Positions 27,401 through 35,591 of a stretch of 64,000 nucleotides of DNA are shown in pieces. The translations under genes were made by a program, and so were the position numbers. Position 1 is the stretch's first letter; every line of letters starts with the position of its first letter. The notes below the pieces were generated by a model, which searched no databases, had not been told where the DNA came from, and saw only the letters and a list, made by a program, of their open reading frames with translations. Origin of the DNA: Streptomyces sp. CB02400 (GTDB lineage: Bacteria; Actinomycetota; Actinomycetes; Streptomycetales; Streptomycetaceae); assembly GCF_001905725.1 (NCBI RefSeq), contig NZ_LIWB01000012.1, positions 124,001 through 188,000 on the forward strand, read 5' to 3'.

Positions 27401-27543
27401 CCGTGGAGGGCATCTACCTGGACCGTGCCGCCCCGGCCCTCACCCGCCTCGACGCGGCGGTCTCCCGCCTCACCGCGCTGGGCCACACCGGGGAGGCCGA
27501 GCCGCTGACCTCACTGGCGGCCCGGCTGCGCGACGAGGAGTGA
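24481..27543 (+). CDS. Large TPR protein coupled to HSP90
   Basis: A 1,020-residue cytoplasmic protein made largely of helical tetratricopeptide-like repeats, clearest from about 620 to 1015 (for example LHSDLAGACMHLGRPDEALR and ALAYEHGRVNAYAGEYEDAL). A CEACEIC cluster near residues 171-177 may bind metal. A low-complexity insert at about 500-553 is built from repeated QGTD-like units and looks like a recent in-frame expansion. The ATG lies 2 bases after the HSP90 stop, so the pair is cotranscribed and coupled. A role as dedicated cochaperone, adaptor or client receptor for the HSP90 is inferred from context only. Confidence 0.8.
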   Translation: MPTAPHPQSTDELYEALQENRRRPYGRARTVTAEELVDVAEQFEEPVPLVRALLELQEAYTYGSEPRKSPVVFARLLTLFDEQPDVFDERLRHTLFWRFKWVANALRALPEIPLASLRQWLTEMRDRYEKAGLGLQPYYGQAYQLAAHIGEDTALAYELWAGRTRTGLSDCEACEICERALHHLAAGDDERALRAWEPVLAGKESCQEEPARSFSYALLPLLRAGRTDEARELHLAGYRGCRRNPSMSGEVGRHLEFCALTGNEARGLELLAENRSLFDEVDSPREQFDFLTGVEVLLQRVELLGHGELPATGFAGRTWTVTGLRAEVRERADDLAARFDARNGTTAHTDRRRVRLDRAPLLDALELTLRTRTLDDVAPAAPVAAPTTRTAPAVPESLPELIVRARELDEQGHPDARACWARLRTLVAARGYTHPDDPAVGPLVRLHADLLDDEAGRAREKDEFADAAALHEEAAGLYDDAGQPGHAAVARACALLATAELSAQGTDDDAGAQGTDTAQGSGADTAGTQGTDAAGAKRADDVQAQSTGGADAKAAALTAAHASLVRLHEETPGLTPRQEARLLRLRATALGMRLQTSGDEEHIAPVLAEVDLLHTFATRHDVDAQIAGALLLRATTYAMSGDLPAALTETDVALDRLKAHGPAWHLPRALALRGRLQLGLQNAQAAYTDLAEGLRLAADWPADTVDTSRLHSDLAGACMHLGRPDEALRHLTRSAELDLRGGSRFDAYCTYSNAAQLSLDLGRVEDCIALLDSLLTEPDVAAGKPDDRLVAQLRLTRARALHAGDDLKAATAEFVALAAESAGWDDDPGSHAMIAAETAVLLGESGEFGRAREAADQALAAHAKDPRHEQLSNCLRELARLQAERQGPEGLAGARAFLADAGRIADEARAVGYEVHGRPLDVALAYEHGRVNAYAGEYEDALTALEKALALLGEPGAEQEHVGEWAECVRLAGAVEGIYLDRAAPALTRLDAAVSRLTALGHTGEAEPLTSLAARLRDEE

Positions 27544-27574
27544 CGCGGCGGGCGGCGGAGACGGAGGCAGCCGC

Positions 27575-28474
27575 TCAGGCTGCCGTCCGGTCGTCCAGCG
27601 GGACGCCCAGCCGGTCGGCCACGGTGGTGAGGGCCGTTCCCAGGGGGAGCGTGACCCGGGTGACGGCGTGCCGGTCGCCCCGGGTCGGGTCCCGGTTGAC
27701 GATCAGTACCGGTGTGCCGGCCTGGGCGGCCTGACGGACGAACCGGAGCCCGGACATCACCGTCAGCGATGACCCGAGTACGAGCAGCGAGGACGCCTCG
27801 CGGACCAGTGTGCGGCAGTGCTCGACCCGCCCCGGCGGCACGTTCTCGCCGAAGAACACCACGTCCGGTTTGAGGACGCCGCCGCAGATCGCGCAGGGCA
27901 CCACACGGAAGTCCCCGACCTGTTCGTCGGTGAGGTCGGCGTCACCGTCGGGGTTGATTCCCGCGGCGACCGGAGCGAAGCCCGCGTTGGCCTCCTCCAG
28001 CCGCCGGGCGAGTTCGCGGCGCGGGCCGACGGCGCCGCAGGAGAGGCAGACGACCCGGTCCAGGCCGCCGTGGAGTTCCACGACGCCCTCGCTGCCGGCG
28101 GCCTGGTGCAGACCGTCGACGTTCTGTGTGATCACACCCGAGAGCAGGCCGTGCCGCCCGAAAGCGGCCACGGCCCGGTGCCCGGCGTTGGGCAGGGCCC
28201 GGCGGAAGGTGCGCCAGCCGAGGTGGCTGCGCGCCCAGTACCGGCGCCGGGCCCGGTCGCTGCCGGTGAAGTCCTGGTAGGTCATCGGCGTGTGGCGGCT
28301 CAGGCTCCCGCCCTCGCCACGGTAGTCGGGGATGCCCGACTCGGTGGAGATGCCCGCCCCGCTGAGCACCACCACACCGCCGGCGCCCAGCGCGTCGGCG
28401 ACCGGCTCCAGGTCCGTGGAGCCCGGCGGCAGGTCCTCTTCGGGGGTCCAGCTCAGAGTGGGGCGCATGCGCAT
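27575..28474 (-). CDS. Sir2-family NAD-dependent protein deacylase
   Basis: A 299-residue sirtuin. It carries GAGISTESGIPDYRG (NAD binding), TQNVDGLH, the catalytic His in ELHGG, and four zinc-ligand cysteines in two pairs (VCLSCG and PCAICGG). The function is removal of acetyl or acyl groups from lysines with NAD consumption. The start is ATG 28474 or 28468. A TACCCT element 6 bases before 28474 with no ribosome binding site suggests a leaderless transcript. It lies 34 bp downstream of a DinB gene and a methyltransferase gene on the same strand. Confidence 0.9.
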   Translation of the reverse strand: MRMRPTLSWTPEEDLPPGSTDLEPVADALGAGGVVVLSGAGISTESGIPDYRGEGGSLSRHTPMTYQDFTGSDRARRRYWARSHLGWRTFRRALPNAGHRAVAAFGRHGLLSGVITQNVDGLHQAAGSEGVVELHGGLDRVVCLSCGAVGPRRELARRLEEANAGFAPVAAGINPDGDADLTDEQVGDFRVVPCAICGGVLKPDVVFFGENVPPGRVEHCRTLVREASSLLVLGSSLTVMSGLRFVRQAAQAGTPVLIVNRDPTRGDRHAVTRVTLPLGTALTTVADRLGVPLDDRTAA

Positions 28475-28508
28475 GCCGCCAGGGTACGGTGCCCGCTCTC
28501 CCGAAAGG

Positions 28509-28985
28509 TCAGCGTCCGGTCGCCCCGTCGATCAGTTCACGGAGGATGTCCGCGTGGCCGGCGTGGCGGCCGGTCTCCTCGATCATGTGGGTGAGCGCCC
28601 GGCGGACGCTCGGAGCGGCACCGTTCGACCGGGGACGGGGGACCGGCGCGCCGAGGTCGGCGCACTCGTCGAGTACGTCGTTCGCCCGGGCGACCGCCTG
28701 CCGGTAGCGGGTGACGACATCGGCCACGCTGTCCGCGGGCGCGGCGTGGAAGGTGGCCTGCCAGTCGGTGACCCGCTCCCCGAGGAACGTGGCCCGCTCG
28801 ACGAACGTGAGGTGGTTGAGCAGCCCGAGCAGGTTCGTGCCCGAGGGCACCGAGGCGGTCCGGACCTGTGGTTCGGGGGCTTCCTCGACCTTCGCGGAGA
28901 CGGAGTTCCGCAGGTAGTCGAGGAAGCCGCGCAGGACCTCGGCCTCGCTGCTCCCGGTGCGGGGCGGTGGGGTGTCGCGACGCAT
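28509..28985 (-). CDS. DinB/DUF664 family protein, likely mycothiol-dependent transferase
   Basis: A 158-residue four-helix protein with metal-ligand histidines typical of DinB/DUF664: LLGLLNHLTFVER (His), and MIEETGRHAGHADILRELIDG at the C-terminus (GRHAGHAD carries two His). Actinobacterial members are often mycothiol S-transferases acting on electrophilic toxins. The substrate here is unknown. ATG 28985 is preceded by GGGAGAC. It sits in a minus-strand run methyltransferase-DinB-sirtuin with gaps of about 30 bp. Confidence 0.85.
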   Translation of the reverse strand: MRRDTPPPRTGSSEAEVLRGFLDYLRNSVSAKVEEAPEPQVRTASVPSGTNLLGLLNHLTFVERATFLGERVTDWQATFHAAPADSVADVVTRYRQAVARANDVLDECADLGAPVPRPRSNGAAPSVRRALTHMIEETGRHAGHADILRELIDGATGR

Positions 28986-29014
28986 GGTGTCTCCCTGTGT
29001 CGACCGGGTCCGGT

Positions 29015-29641
29015 TCAGGCCGTACGGCGGACGATCAGAACGTGGTCGGTGACCTCGGCGGTCCGCCCGTCCGGTCCGGTCGCGACCCGGCGGGGCGAGT
29101 CGGCCCGCTCGACCGTCCATGCCGCCGGGTCCAGGGCGATGTCCGCGGCCACCTCCCGCGGGGCCGGGTACCGGACGTCGGGGTCCTGGTTCCACGACCA
29201 CGGAGCGGTCGATCCGTGGTCGACGACCAGCAGCCGCCCGCCCGGCCGCAGGGCGTGCGCGGCCTTTCGCAGCACGGTCGCCCGGTCCAGGTCGAGGGGA
29301 GTCTGCAGATAGTGGGCGCAGACGAGGTCGAAGGCCCCGTCCGGGAACGACTCGCGCAGGTCGTGCTGCCGGGCGGTGATCCGATTGTCCAGACCGTGTG
29401 ACGCGGCGAGCGCGGTGAGGCGCTCGACCGCCACGGACGAGACGTCGACGGCGGTGACGCGCCACCCCAGGCGGGCCAGCCACAGCGCGTCGCCACCGGC
29501 GCCGCATCCGAGGTCCAGCACATCGCCGGGCGGCAGATCCGCGACCGTCTCGGTCAGGCGTACGTTCGGCCGCGGATCGGTGGCCGCCGGCCGGGCCGCG
29601 TAGACGTCGTTCCAGAACTTGACCGCGTCGGTGGCACTCAT
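29015..29641 (-). CDS. Class I SAM-dependent methyltransferase
   Basis: A 208-residue methyltransferase with motif I DVLDLGCGAGGDALWLA (about 40-56), motif II VTAVDVSSVAVERL and motif IV/VI regions DLVCAHYLQTP and LRPGGRLLVVDHG. The fold is that of small-molecule or thiol/halide type methyltransferases, and the substrate is unresolved. GAAGGAG stands before ATG 29641. It is the first gene of the minus-strand set leading to DinB and sirtuin. Confidence 0.87.
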   Translation of the reverse strand: MSATDAVKFWNDVYAARPAATDPRPNVRLTETVADLPPGDVLDLGCGAGGDALWLARLGWRVTAVDVSSVAVERLTALAASHGLDNRITARQHDLRESFPDGAFDLVCAHYLQTPLDLDRATVLRKAAHALRPGGRLLVVDHGSTAPWSWNQDPDVRYPAPREVAADIALDPAAWTVERADSPRRVATGPDGRTAEVTDHVLIVRRTA

Positions 29642-29740
29642 GGAGGGCTCCTTCTGTCGGTGAACGCGTCCGAGCCTTGTCCGGCCCCCGGTGAACCGCC
29701 AAGAGATGTTGCCGTTCCGGCAAGGCGCCCGTGCGGACCT

Positions 29741-30016
29741 TCACTCCAGGGCCCGGTAGGCGGCCGGCGGATGGACGAGTTCGGGGTGCTCCACCGTGTA
29801 CCGGTCACCGTGGATCGTCAGCATCGCCCAGTGCCAGGCCTCGTCGTGGAAGACCAGACCGCGGTAGGCGTGCTCCTCCGGCTCGTACGGATAGCACTCC
29901 AGGGCCGCTTCCGTGGCTTCTGCCGGCGTCAGACCCCCGTAGTGCCGCATCACCCATGCGAAGGCGCGCCGCTCGGCCTCCAGGTAGTCGACGTACTCCG
30001 CCTCGCTCCATGTCAT
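29741..30016 (-). CDS. Small conserved hypothetical protein
   Basis: A 91-residue soluble protein rich in aromatic and acidic residues (MTWSEAEYVDYLEAERRAF, CYPYEPEEHAYRG). It resembles short actinobacterial proteins of unknown function. AAGGTG precedes ATG 30016. It is 99 bp upstream of the methyltransferase gene and may share its transcript. Confidence 0.6.
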   Translation of the reverse strand: MTWSEAEYVDYLEAERRAFAWVMRHYGGLTPAEATEAALECYPYEPEEHAYRGLVFHDEAWHWAMLTIHGDRYTVEHPELVHPPAAYRALE

Positions 30017-30439
30017 GACCGCACCTTACGGCGGCGGGCTGTGGCACGTCCGCGCACGGCACCGGGGACGTGGTCCGTGAGAGGCGAACACTCCGGCACC
30101 GAAGCACCGCTGAGCCGGGCGGAGTTGACGGTGTGTGCGAAGGGCGCGCCCCCGTCCGGGTCCGGATGCCGGCGGCCCCGGAAGGCCGGCCGCCACAGCG
30201 CGCGGTCCCGGCCGGCCCGGAAGCGGACGCCGGCACCGCCCCTGAACCGGTGCATCCGCAAACGGGGGAGACACGGAGTCAGGCCGGGCCGGCCCACCCG
30301 GTGTCCTGCCGCAGCCCACGTCGGCCGGTCTCGCGCCCGTCGATGTCGCCCGCGTGCACCACGAGTTCCGAAGAACGCCCGGTGTCAGGGATCTTGACCC
30401 GTCCGTGGCGCGCGGTTTAGCGTTCCCGCATTCAGAGAT
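30017..30439. other. Intergenic region, 423 bp
   Basis: This divergent gap lies between the small hypothetical gene and the GH106-like gene. No reading frame on either strand combines a ribosome binding site with recognisable protein content. It must hold two outward promoters. The only clear element is the operator at its right edge. Confidence 0.4.
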
Positions 30440-30455
30440 ATTGAAACGATTCAAT
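30440..30455. promoter_or_regulatory. LacI-type operator upstream of the rhamnosidase-like gene
   Basis: ATTGAAACGATTCAAT has 6-base perfect arms around ACGA, matching the TTGAAACGnTTCAA style of LacI-family sites used for plant-sugar genes in actinomycetes. It ends 28 bases before the ATG, where bound repressor would block transcription. The controlling regulator is not encoded here. Confidence 0.65.
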
Positions 30456-30483
30456 GCATGTGAACTTCTACTGGGGTGCACTC

Positions 30484-33400
30484 ATGTACGACGAATCCGT
30501 CCCGCAGCGTGGCGGGATGACCAGGCGCACGGTCCTGGCCACGGCGGTGACCGTGGGAGCCGCGGCCGCCCTCGGCGCGGCCTCACCCGGCGCCACCGCG
30601 CTTCCCGGTGCCGGCGGCGCCGGGCCGGCCGCCGACTGGTTCGCCGCCCCCGCCCGGTCGGTGCGTCCGAAGTTCCGGTGGTGGTGGCCGGACGGTCTCG
30701 TGGACCCGGACGAGATAGCCCGCGAGATCGACCAGATCGCGGACGCGGGCTTCGGCGGGGTCGAGATCGCCGCCGTCCACCACAGCATCGAGGACAAGTC
30801 GCTGCTGGACACCGCCCGTCACGGCTGGGGCGGCGGGCCCTGGCGGGACGGCGTCGAGGCGGCCCTGCGCCGGGCGGCGAGACGCGGCCTCACCGTGGAC
30901 ATCACCCTCGGCCCGAGCTGGCCCGTGGCCGTCCCCGGCGTCACCCCCGACGACGAGGCCGCGGCCAAGGAACTCGTCCACGGCCGCGTCCCGCTGGCCG
31001 GCGGCGCCACCTACGAGGGCCCGGTGCCCCCGCCCGTGCACGAGGCCGCCCCCGGTGTCACCCGTGCGCGTCTCCTCGCCGTCCAGGCCGCTCGTGTCGA
31101 GACCGCCAACTCCACGCGCAAGGAGACCGGGCTCGACCCGGACAGCGTCCGCGACCTGACCGCCGAGGTCACCGACGGCGCCCTGACGTGGACGGCGCCC
31201 GCCGAGGGCGAGTGGGTGCTGATCTCCTACTGGCAGCGGGGCTCGGGCCAGCAGCCGGAGTCCGGACCGCACTCCGCCCCCGCCGCCTACGTGGTCGACC
31301 ACTTCAGCGCGGCCGGCACCACCGCCGTCACGGACTTCTGGGAGCGCCGGATCCTGACCGGCTCCCTGCGGCGCCTGCTGGAAGCGGCGGGCGGCGCCTT
31401 CTTCGAGGACTCCGTGGAGATGGAGACCGAAGGGCTGGTCTGGACGGAGCGGCTGCCGCAGGAGTTCGAGAAGCGCACGGGCCGTCCGCTCCTGCCCCAC
31501 CTGCCCGTCCTCGTCCTGGACGACAGCAACCAGGTGTTCGCCTTCGAGGCCCAGCTGACCCGGCAGATCAGGCACGACTTCTGGGGCACGGTCTCCGACC
31601 TGTTCAACCGTCACCACCTGCGCGCGCTGCGGGACTGGGCGCACGGCCTGGGCATGACCCTGCGCTCGCAGCCCTACGGCCTGCAGACCGACACCATCGA
31701 GTCCGCCGCGATCCTCGACATCGCCGAGGGCGAGTCCCTCGGCTTCAAGAACCTGGACGACTACCGGTGCCTGGCCGGCGGCCGGGACATGGCCGGACAC
31801 ACCGTGCTGTCCTGCGAGTCGGGCGCGTACAACGGCTCGGCCTACAGCACGACCTGGGACCGGGTCCTGCGCACCATGGGCGGCGCCTACGCGGCGGGCG
31901 TCAACCAGACCGTCCTGCACGGCTTCTCCTACGCCAAGGCCCCCGAGGCGCAGTGGCCCGGTTTCGCGGCCTTCAGCCCCTACAACGGCAGCCCCGGCTA
32001 CGGCGAGTCCTGGGGCCCCAGGCAGCCGACCTGGCGGCACGTCGAGGACATCTCCGGCTACCTCGGCCGTGTGCACCAGGTCCTCCAGGCCGGCACGGTC
32101 CGCGCGGACGTCGCCGTCTACCGGCAGACCGGCTACAGCGCCACCGGCATCGGCGCGTCCTGGTTCACCTCGACCGGTGTCCCGCTCGGCTGGACCCACC
32201 AGTTCCTCAGCGGTCCGCTGCTGGACCTGCCGAACGCCAGGGTGTCCGGCGGCCGTCTGGCCCCCGACGGTCCGGCCTACAAGGCGCTGTTCGTCGAGGG
32301 CGACTTCTTCTACGGCTCCACCCCGACCCTCGCCCTGGCCGACGCCCGCAAACTGCTCCGCTTCGCCGAGGCAGGGCTGCCCATGGTGTTCCTCGGCGCC
32401 TTCGACCAGGCGCTCACGCCGGGCGTCCCGGAGTCCGGGGAGACGGAGCGGCTGCGGGACGTGCTGGCCCGGCTGCTCGCCCTGCCCAACGTGGTCCGGG
32501 TCACCGAGAAGCCCGCGGTCGGTGACGCCCTCACCGCCCTCGGCGTCAGCCCCGACGTCCGCTACTCCGCCTCCTCGACGCTCCTCAACGCGCACCGCGT
32601 GACGAAGGAGGCGGACTTCTACTACCTGTGCAACGGCAAGCACGCCGAGACCGTCAAGCCGCCCGTCGCCGCGATCGACCACGACGTCACCCTGCGCCGC
32701 ACCCGCGGCGGCCGGGCGGTGCCCTATCTCCTCGACCCCTGGACGGGCAAGGCCGTACGGGTGGGCCGGTACACGCAGAAGGGCGACGAGATCACCCTGC
32801 GCGTCGCGCTCCGGCCGGGCCAGGCGACGATCGTCGCGCTGGGGCGGCCCGGACTCTTCGGGGACCGGAACGGAAACCGTCCGCACGCCGTCTCCTCGGA
32901 CGCCGACGAGGTGCTGTTCACCCGGGAGGGGCTCACCGTGCGGGCCGGTACGGCGGGTACGTACCGGACGGAGCTGTCCCAGGGCCGTACGGTCACCACC
33001 ACCTTCCGGTCCGTGCCCGCCGCGATCGAGCCGGACCGGTGGCACCTCGAAGTGGAGGACTGGGTCCCGGGCTCCGACGCCACCCGGACCGACAAGGTGC
33101 GCAGGAAGCTGGTGCTGGACGCCCTGCTGCCCTGGTCGAGGATTCCCGAACTGGCGGACTCGGCCGGCATCGGCCGCTACCGCACCACCGTCGTGCTCCC
33201 GCGCGACTGGACCTCCGACCACGGTGCCTTCCTGGACCTGGGGCAGGTGAGCGACACCTTCCGGGTGACGGTCAACGGAGAGGCGTCCGGCCCCGCCGAC
33301 CGGATGTCGCCCGTCATCGACGTGGGACCGCTGCTGCGGCGTGGCGAGAACACGATCGAGATCGAGGTGGCGACGCCGCTCGTGAACCGCCTCAGGACGA

Positions 33401-33492
33401 CCCGTCCGGAGGTCTTCGGCTCCCTGGCCCGCCAGGACCACGGACTCATGGGGCCGGTCAAGCTGGTGCCGTACGCGCAGAGCACCCTCTGA
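30484..33492 (+). CDS. Secreted GH106-like glycosyl hydrolase (alpha-L-rhamnosidase family)
   Basis: A 1,002-residue exported enzyme. The N-terminus carries a twin-arginine type signal (TRRTVLATAV then an Ala-rich hydrophobic segment to about residue 45). The catalytic part opens RPKFRWWWPDGLVDPDEIA, typical of GH106 enzymes that cleave alpha-L-rhamnose from plant polysaccharides such as rhamnogalacturonan. A beta-sandwich galactose-binding-like domain is at the C-terminus (about 850-1000). ATG 30484 is preferred; an in-frame ATG at 30454 would start inside the operator and lacks a ribosome binding site. Regulation by a LacI-type sugar repressor is likely. Confidence 0.78.
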   Translation: MYDESVPQRGGMTRRTVLATAVTVGAAAALGAASPGATALPGAGGAGPAADWFAAPARSVRPKFRWWWPDGLVDPDEIAREIDQIADAGFGGVEIAAVHHSIEDKSLLDTARHGWGGGPWRDGVEAALRRAARRGLTVDITLGPSWPVAVPGVTPDDEAAAKELVHGRVPLAGGATYEGPVPPPVHEAAPGVTRARLLAVQAARVETANSTRKETGLDPDSVRDLTAEVTDGALTWTAPAEGEWVLISYWQRGSGQQPESGPHSAPAAYVVDHFSAAGTTAVTDFWERRILTGSLRRLLEAAGGAFFEDSVEMETEGLVWTERLPQEFEKRTGRPLLPHLPVLVLDDSNQVFAFEAQLTRQIRHDFWGTVSDLFNRHHLRALRDWAHGLGMTLRSQPYGLQTDTIESAAILDIAEGESLGFKNLDDYRCLAGGRDMAGHTVLSCESGAYNGSAYSTTWDRVLRTMGGAYAAGVNQTVLHGFSYAKAPEAQWPGFAAFSPYNGSPGYGESWGPRQPTWRHVEDISGYLGRVHQVLQAGTVRADVAVYRQTGYSATGIGASWFTSTGVPLGWTHQFLSGPLLDLPNARVSGGRLAPDGPAYKALFVEGDFFYGSTPTLALADARKLLRFAEAGLPMVFLGAFDQALTPGVPESGETERLRDVLARLLALPNVVRVTEKPAVGDALTALGVSPDVRYSASSTLLNAHRVTKEADFYYLCNGKHAETVKPPVAAIDHDVTLRRTRGGRAVPYLLDPWTGKAVRVGRYTQKGDEITLRVALRPGQATIVALGRPGLFGDRNGNRPHAVSSDADEVLFTREGLTVRAGTAGTYRTELSQGRTVTTTFRSVPAAIEPDRWHLEVEDWVPGSDATRTDKVRRKLVLDALLPWSRIPELADSAGIGRYRTTVVLPRDWTSDHGAFLDLGQVSDTFRVTVNGEASGPADRMSPVIDVGPLLRRGENTIEIEVATPLVNRLRTTRPEVFGSLARQDHGLMGPVKLVPYAQSTL

Positions 33493-33633
33493 CCGTCCGG
33501 GCGCGGACCGGCGGTGTGCCCGGCTGAACCGTCGGGCCGGCCCGCACGTAAGAGAAGAGCGGACGGCCCCCCGCGCGCCACCCACGGCGCCGGCCCTCCA
33601 CGTTGCACCGACCGACGCGAGGAGTGGGCCACG

Positions 33634-34068
33634 ATGAGCACCGCACGCCTGAGCGACCGGCTGGACGGCAGTCAACCGCTCGTTCTGGGCCTGTTCCGCA
33701 TCGTCCTCGGCCTGCTGTTCGCCTGCGAGGGCGCCGCCACGCTCTTCGGCGTGCTGGACCGGAAGGCCAGTCCCACAGGGGACTGGCCGTTCTGGTACGC
33801 GGGTGTGATCGAGCTCGTCTGCGGTGTCCTCGTCCTCCTCGGAGCCGGGACCCGCAGCGCGGCGTTCCTCAGCTCGGGAGCCATGGCCTTCGCCTACTTC
33901 ACCGAACACCAGAAGGAAGGTCTGTTCCCGCTGCAGAACGGCGGCCTGTCACCGGCGTTGTTCTGCTGGGGCTTCCTGCTCCTGGTCTTCTTCGGTCCGG
34001 GAGCCCTGTCCCTGACCGGCCTGCTCCGCCCCGGCGGCACCGCGCCCTCACCCTCCGGGCCGGAGTAG
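33634..34068 (+). CDS. DoxX family membrane protein
   Basis: A 144-residue protein with four hydrophobic helices (about 15-35, 50-70, 75-92 and 105-130). It has the DoxX pattern LGLFRIVLGLLFACEGAATLF at the start and GDWPFWYAGVIELVCGVLV in the middle. DoxX proteins are small quinone- or redox-associated membrane proteins, and the precise role is unknown. CGAGGAGTGG precedes ATG 33634. The stop overlaps the convergent esterase-like gene by 21 bp. Confidence 0.85.
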   Translation: MSTARLSDRLDGSQPLVLGLFRIVLGLLFACEGAATLFGVLDRKASPTGDWPFWYAGVIELVCGVLVLLGAGTRSAAFLSSGAMAFAYFTEHQKEGLFPLQNGGLSPALFCWGFLLLVFFGPGALSLTGLLRPGGTAPSPSGPE

Positions 34069-35439
34069 TACGCGACTCGGCCGGATCTCGTCCAGATGCA
34101 CCACCAGGTCCGCCGACCTCAGCAGATTGATGTGGTCCCCGGGCGGCGGGAAGTCCGTGCCGATCTCCCGTTTGGGCCGGGTGACGTCCAGCAGGGCGCG
34201 GGCGGCGGGCGGCGCGGTGCGCAGGTCGGCGTACCAGTCGCGGTGGCCCACCCGGTCCAGGACGTGTTCGGCCGAGCCGGGAGCGGCGGGCTCCACCTCG
34301 ACCCGTCCGACGTCCTGGTCGGCCGGGTTCTGCAGGCCCTGTCCGGTGGCGTGCACGGCGCCCCGGTCGAAGGAGAGCCCCACCGCCAGGTATCCGTCGC
34401 CCAGTCGCCGCCGGAGCACCGCTCCCTGGGTGAGGGGGAGGGCGGGGGTGGAACTCCTGGTGTACAGGTGGCTGTTGTGCCCGCCGAGCACGAGTCGGTG
34501 GCCGGTGTGGCGGTGCCACCACAGGGTGTTCTCCGCCATGACGGTGTCGCGGTAGGCCATGGCCTTCGGCCCGGTCCGGGGGTCGGAGAGGTCGAAGGCG
34601 TACAGGCGCGCCACCTGGTCGATGACGGTGGCGTGCTGGACCGCCCGGGCGTGTTCGTCGTCCGTACCGGCGGGTTCGCGGGCGCGGAGCAGCGCGAGGA
34701 CGCGTCCGGTGCGTTCGGCCCGTGCGCGGCGTTCGTCCAGGGGAGCGGTCATGGCGGCGCGCATCCACGCGTCGACGGGCAGGGTGGGGCGCAGCCCCCG
34801 GTACAGGCCGGTGACGGCGGGCAGCAGGTCGGGGTGGGCGCGTCGGACGTGGCCGACGACCCGGTCGTACAGCTCCGGGCCGGCGTAGCCGCTGTCGTTG
34901 CCGGCGAACCTGAGCGGGTCGTCGGGGTGGGCGACGTTGTACGCGCGCATCCAGCGGATCATGTCCAGGTACTCCTGGCTGTGCAGCAGCAGGAAGGCGT
35001 CCCGGAACTCCTCGGCCATGATCCGGACGGGATCGCCGCGCCCGGTGAGCAGGTGGTCGTCCAGACGGAGCCCCGCGCTCCAGTTGGCCTCCAGGACGAA
35101 GGAGCGGAAGCCCTTCTCCTCGACCAGGTACCGCAGCGCCCGGTGCCGGAAGGTGACGAAGTCGTGGGAGCCGTGGGCGGCCTCGCCGATGCCGACCACC
35201 ACGGCGTCACCGACCGCCTTCCCGAAGGGGCGCAGGTCCTCGAAGGGGCCCGAGGGCTCGGTGGTGCGCAGCGGACGGGCGGCCTCCGCGAGGGGTGACA
35301 GCACATCGCCGGCGGCCGTGGGAGATCCGTCCGAGGCCCCGGTGTCCCCGCCGGCCGGGGCCGCCGCGACCGTCCCGGGGACGACGGCGAGCCAGACGAG
35401 CAGTGCGGCGGCCGGCCGCCTTGTCATGAAGGGTGCCAT
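34048..35439 (-). CDS. Erythromycin esterase-like secreted protein
   Basis: A 463-residue member of the erythromycin esterase (Ere) superfamily. It carries VVVGIGEAAHGSHDF (the catalytic Glu and His of EreA/EreC) and LVLGGHNSHLYTR (second His). An N-terminal signal peptide (MAPFMTRRPAAALLVWLAVV, cleavage near VAAAPA) directs it out of the cell, unlike the cytoplasmic resistance esterases. Hydrolysis of macrolide lactones or another ester is possible, and many family members have different substrates. ATG 35439 and 35427 are both possible starts without strong ribosome binding sites. It is convergent with the DoxX gene. Confidence 0.82.
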   Translation of the reverse strand: MAPFMTRRPAAALLVWLAVVPGTVAAAPAGGDTGASDGSPTAAGDVLSPLAEAARPLRTTEPSGPFEDLRPFGKAVGDAVVVGIGEAAHGSHDFVTFRHRALRYLVEEKGFRSFVLEANWSAGLRLDDHLLTGRGDPVRIMAEEFRDAFLLLHSQEYLDMIRWMRAYNVAHPDDPLRFAGNDSGYAGPELYDRVVGHVRRAHPDLLPAVTGLYRGLRPTLPVDAWMRAAMTAPLDERRARAERTGRVLALLRAREPAGTDDEHARAVQHATVIDQVARLYAFDLSDPRTGPKAMAYRDTVMAENTLWWHRHTGHRLVLGGHNSHLYTRSSTPALPLTQGAVLRRRLGDGYLAVGLSFDRGAVHATGQGLQNPADQDVGRVEVEPAAPGSAEHVLDRVGHRDWYADLRTAPPAARALLDVTRPKREIGTDFPPPGDHINLLRSADLVVHLDEIRPSRVLLRPGG

Positions 35440-35591
35440 GACGCCAGCGTCGCCGCCGGGGCGTCGGGCCGCGCTCCGAAGGTCACCCGGCCGGACCAAT
35501 GTCGCCGAGGCGGACCACCACGTACCCCGTCCGGGGCAAGGAGACGGCCGTCGACGAGCCGTCGCGCGGTGGCACGGTGTAACAGTTCTCC

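Noticed and set aside
24367..27486. A 1,039-codon open frame antisense to the TPR gene
   Set aside because: It mirrors the codon bias of the sense gene, has no ribosome binding site or recognisable domain, and the sense strand encodes clear TPRs coupled to HSP90.
30583..33909. A 1,108-codon open frame antisense to the GH106-like gene
   Set aside because: It is a GC-rich antisense shadow of low-complexity composition; the sense strand has a signal peptide and GH106 motifs.
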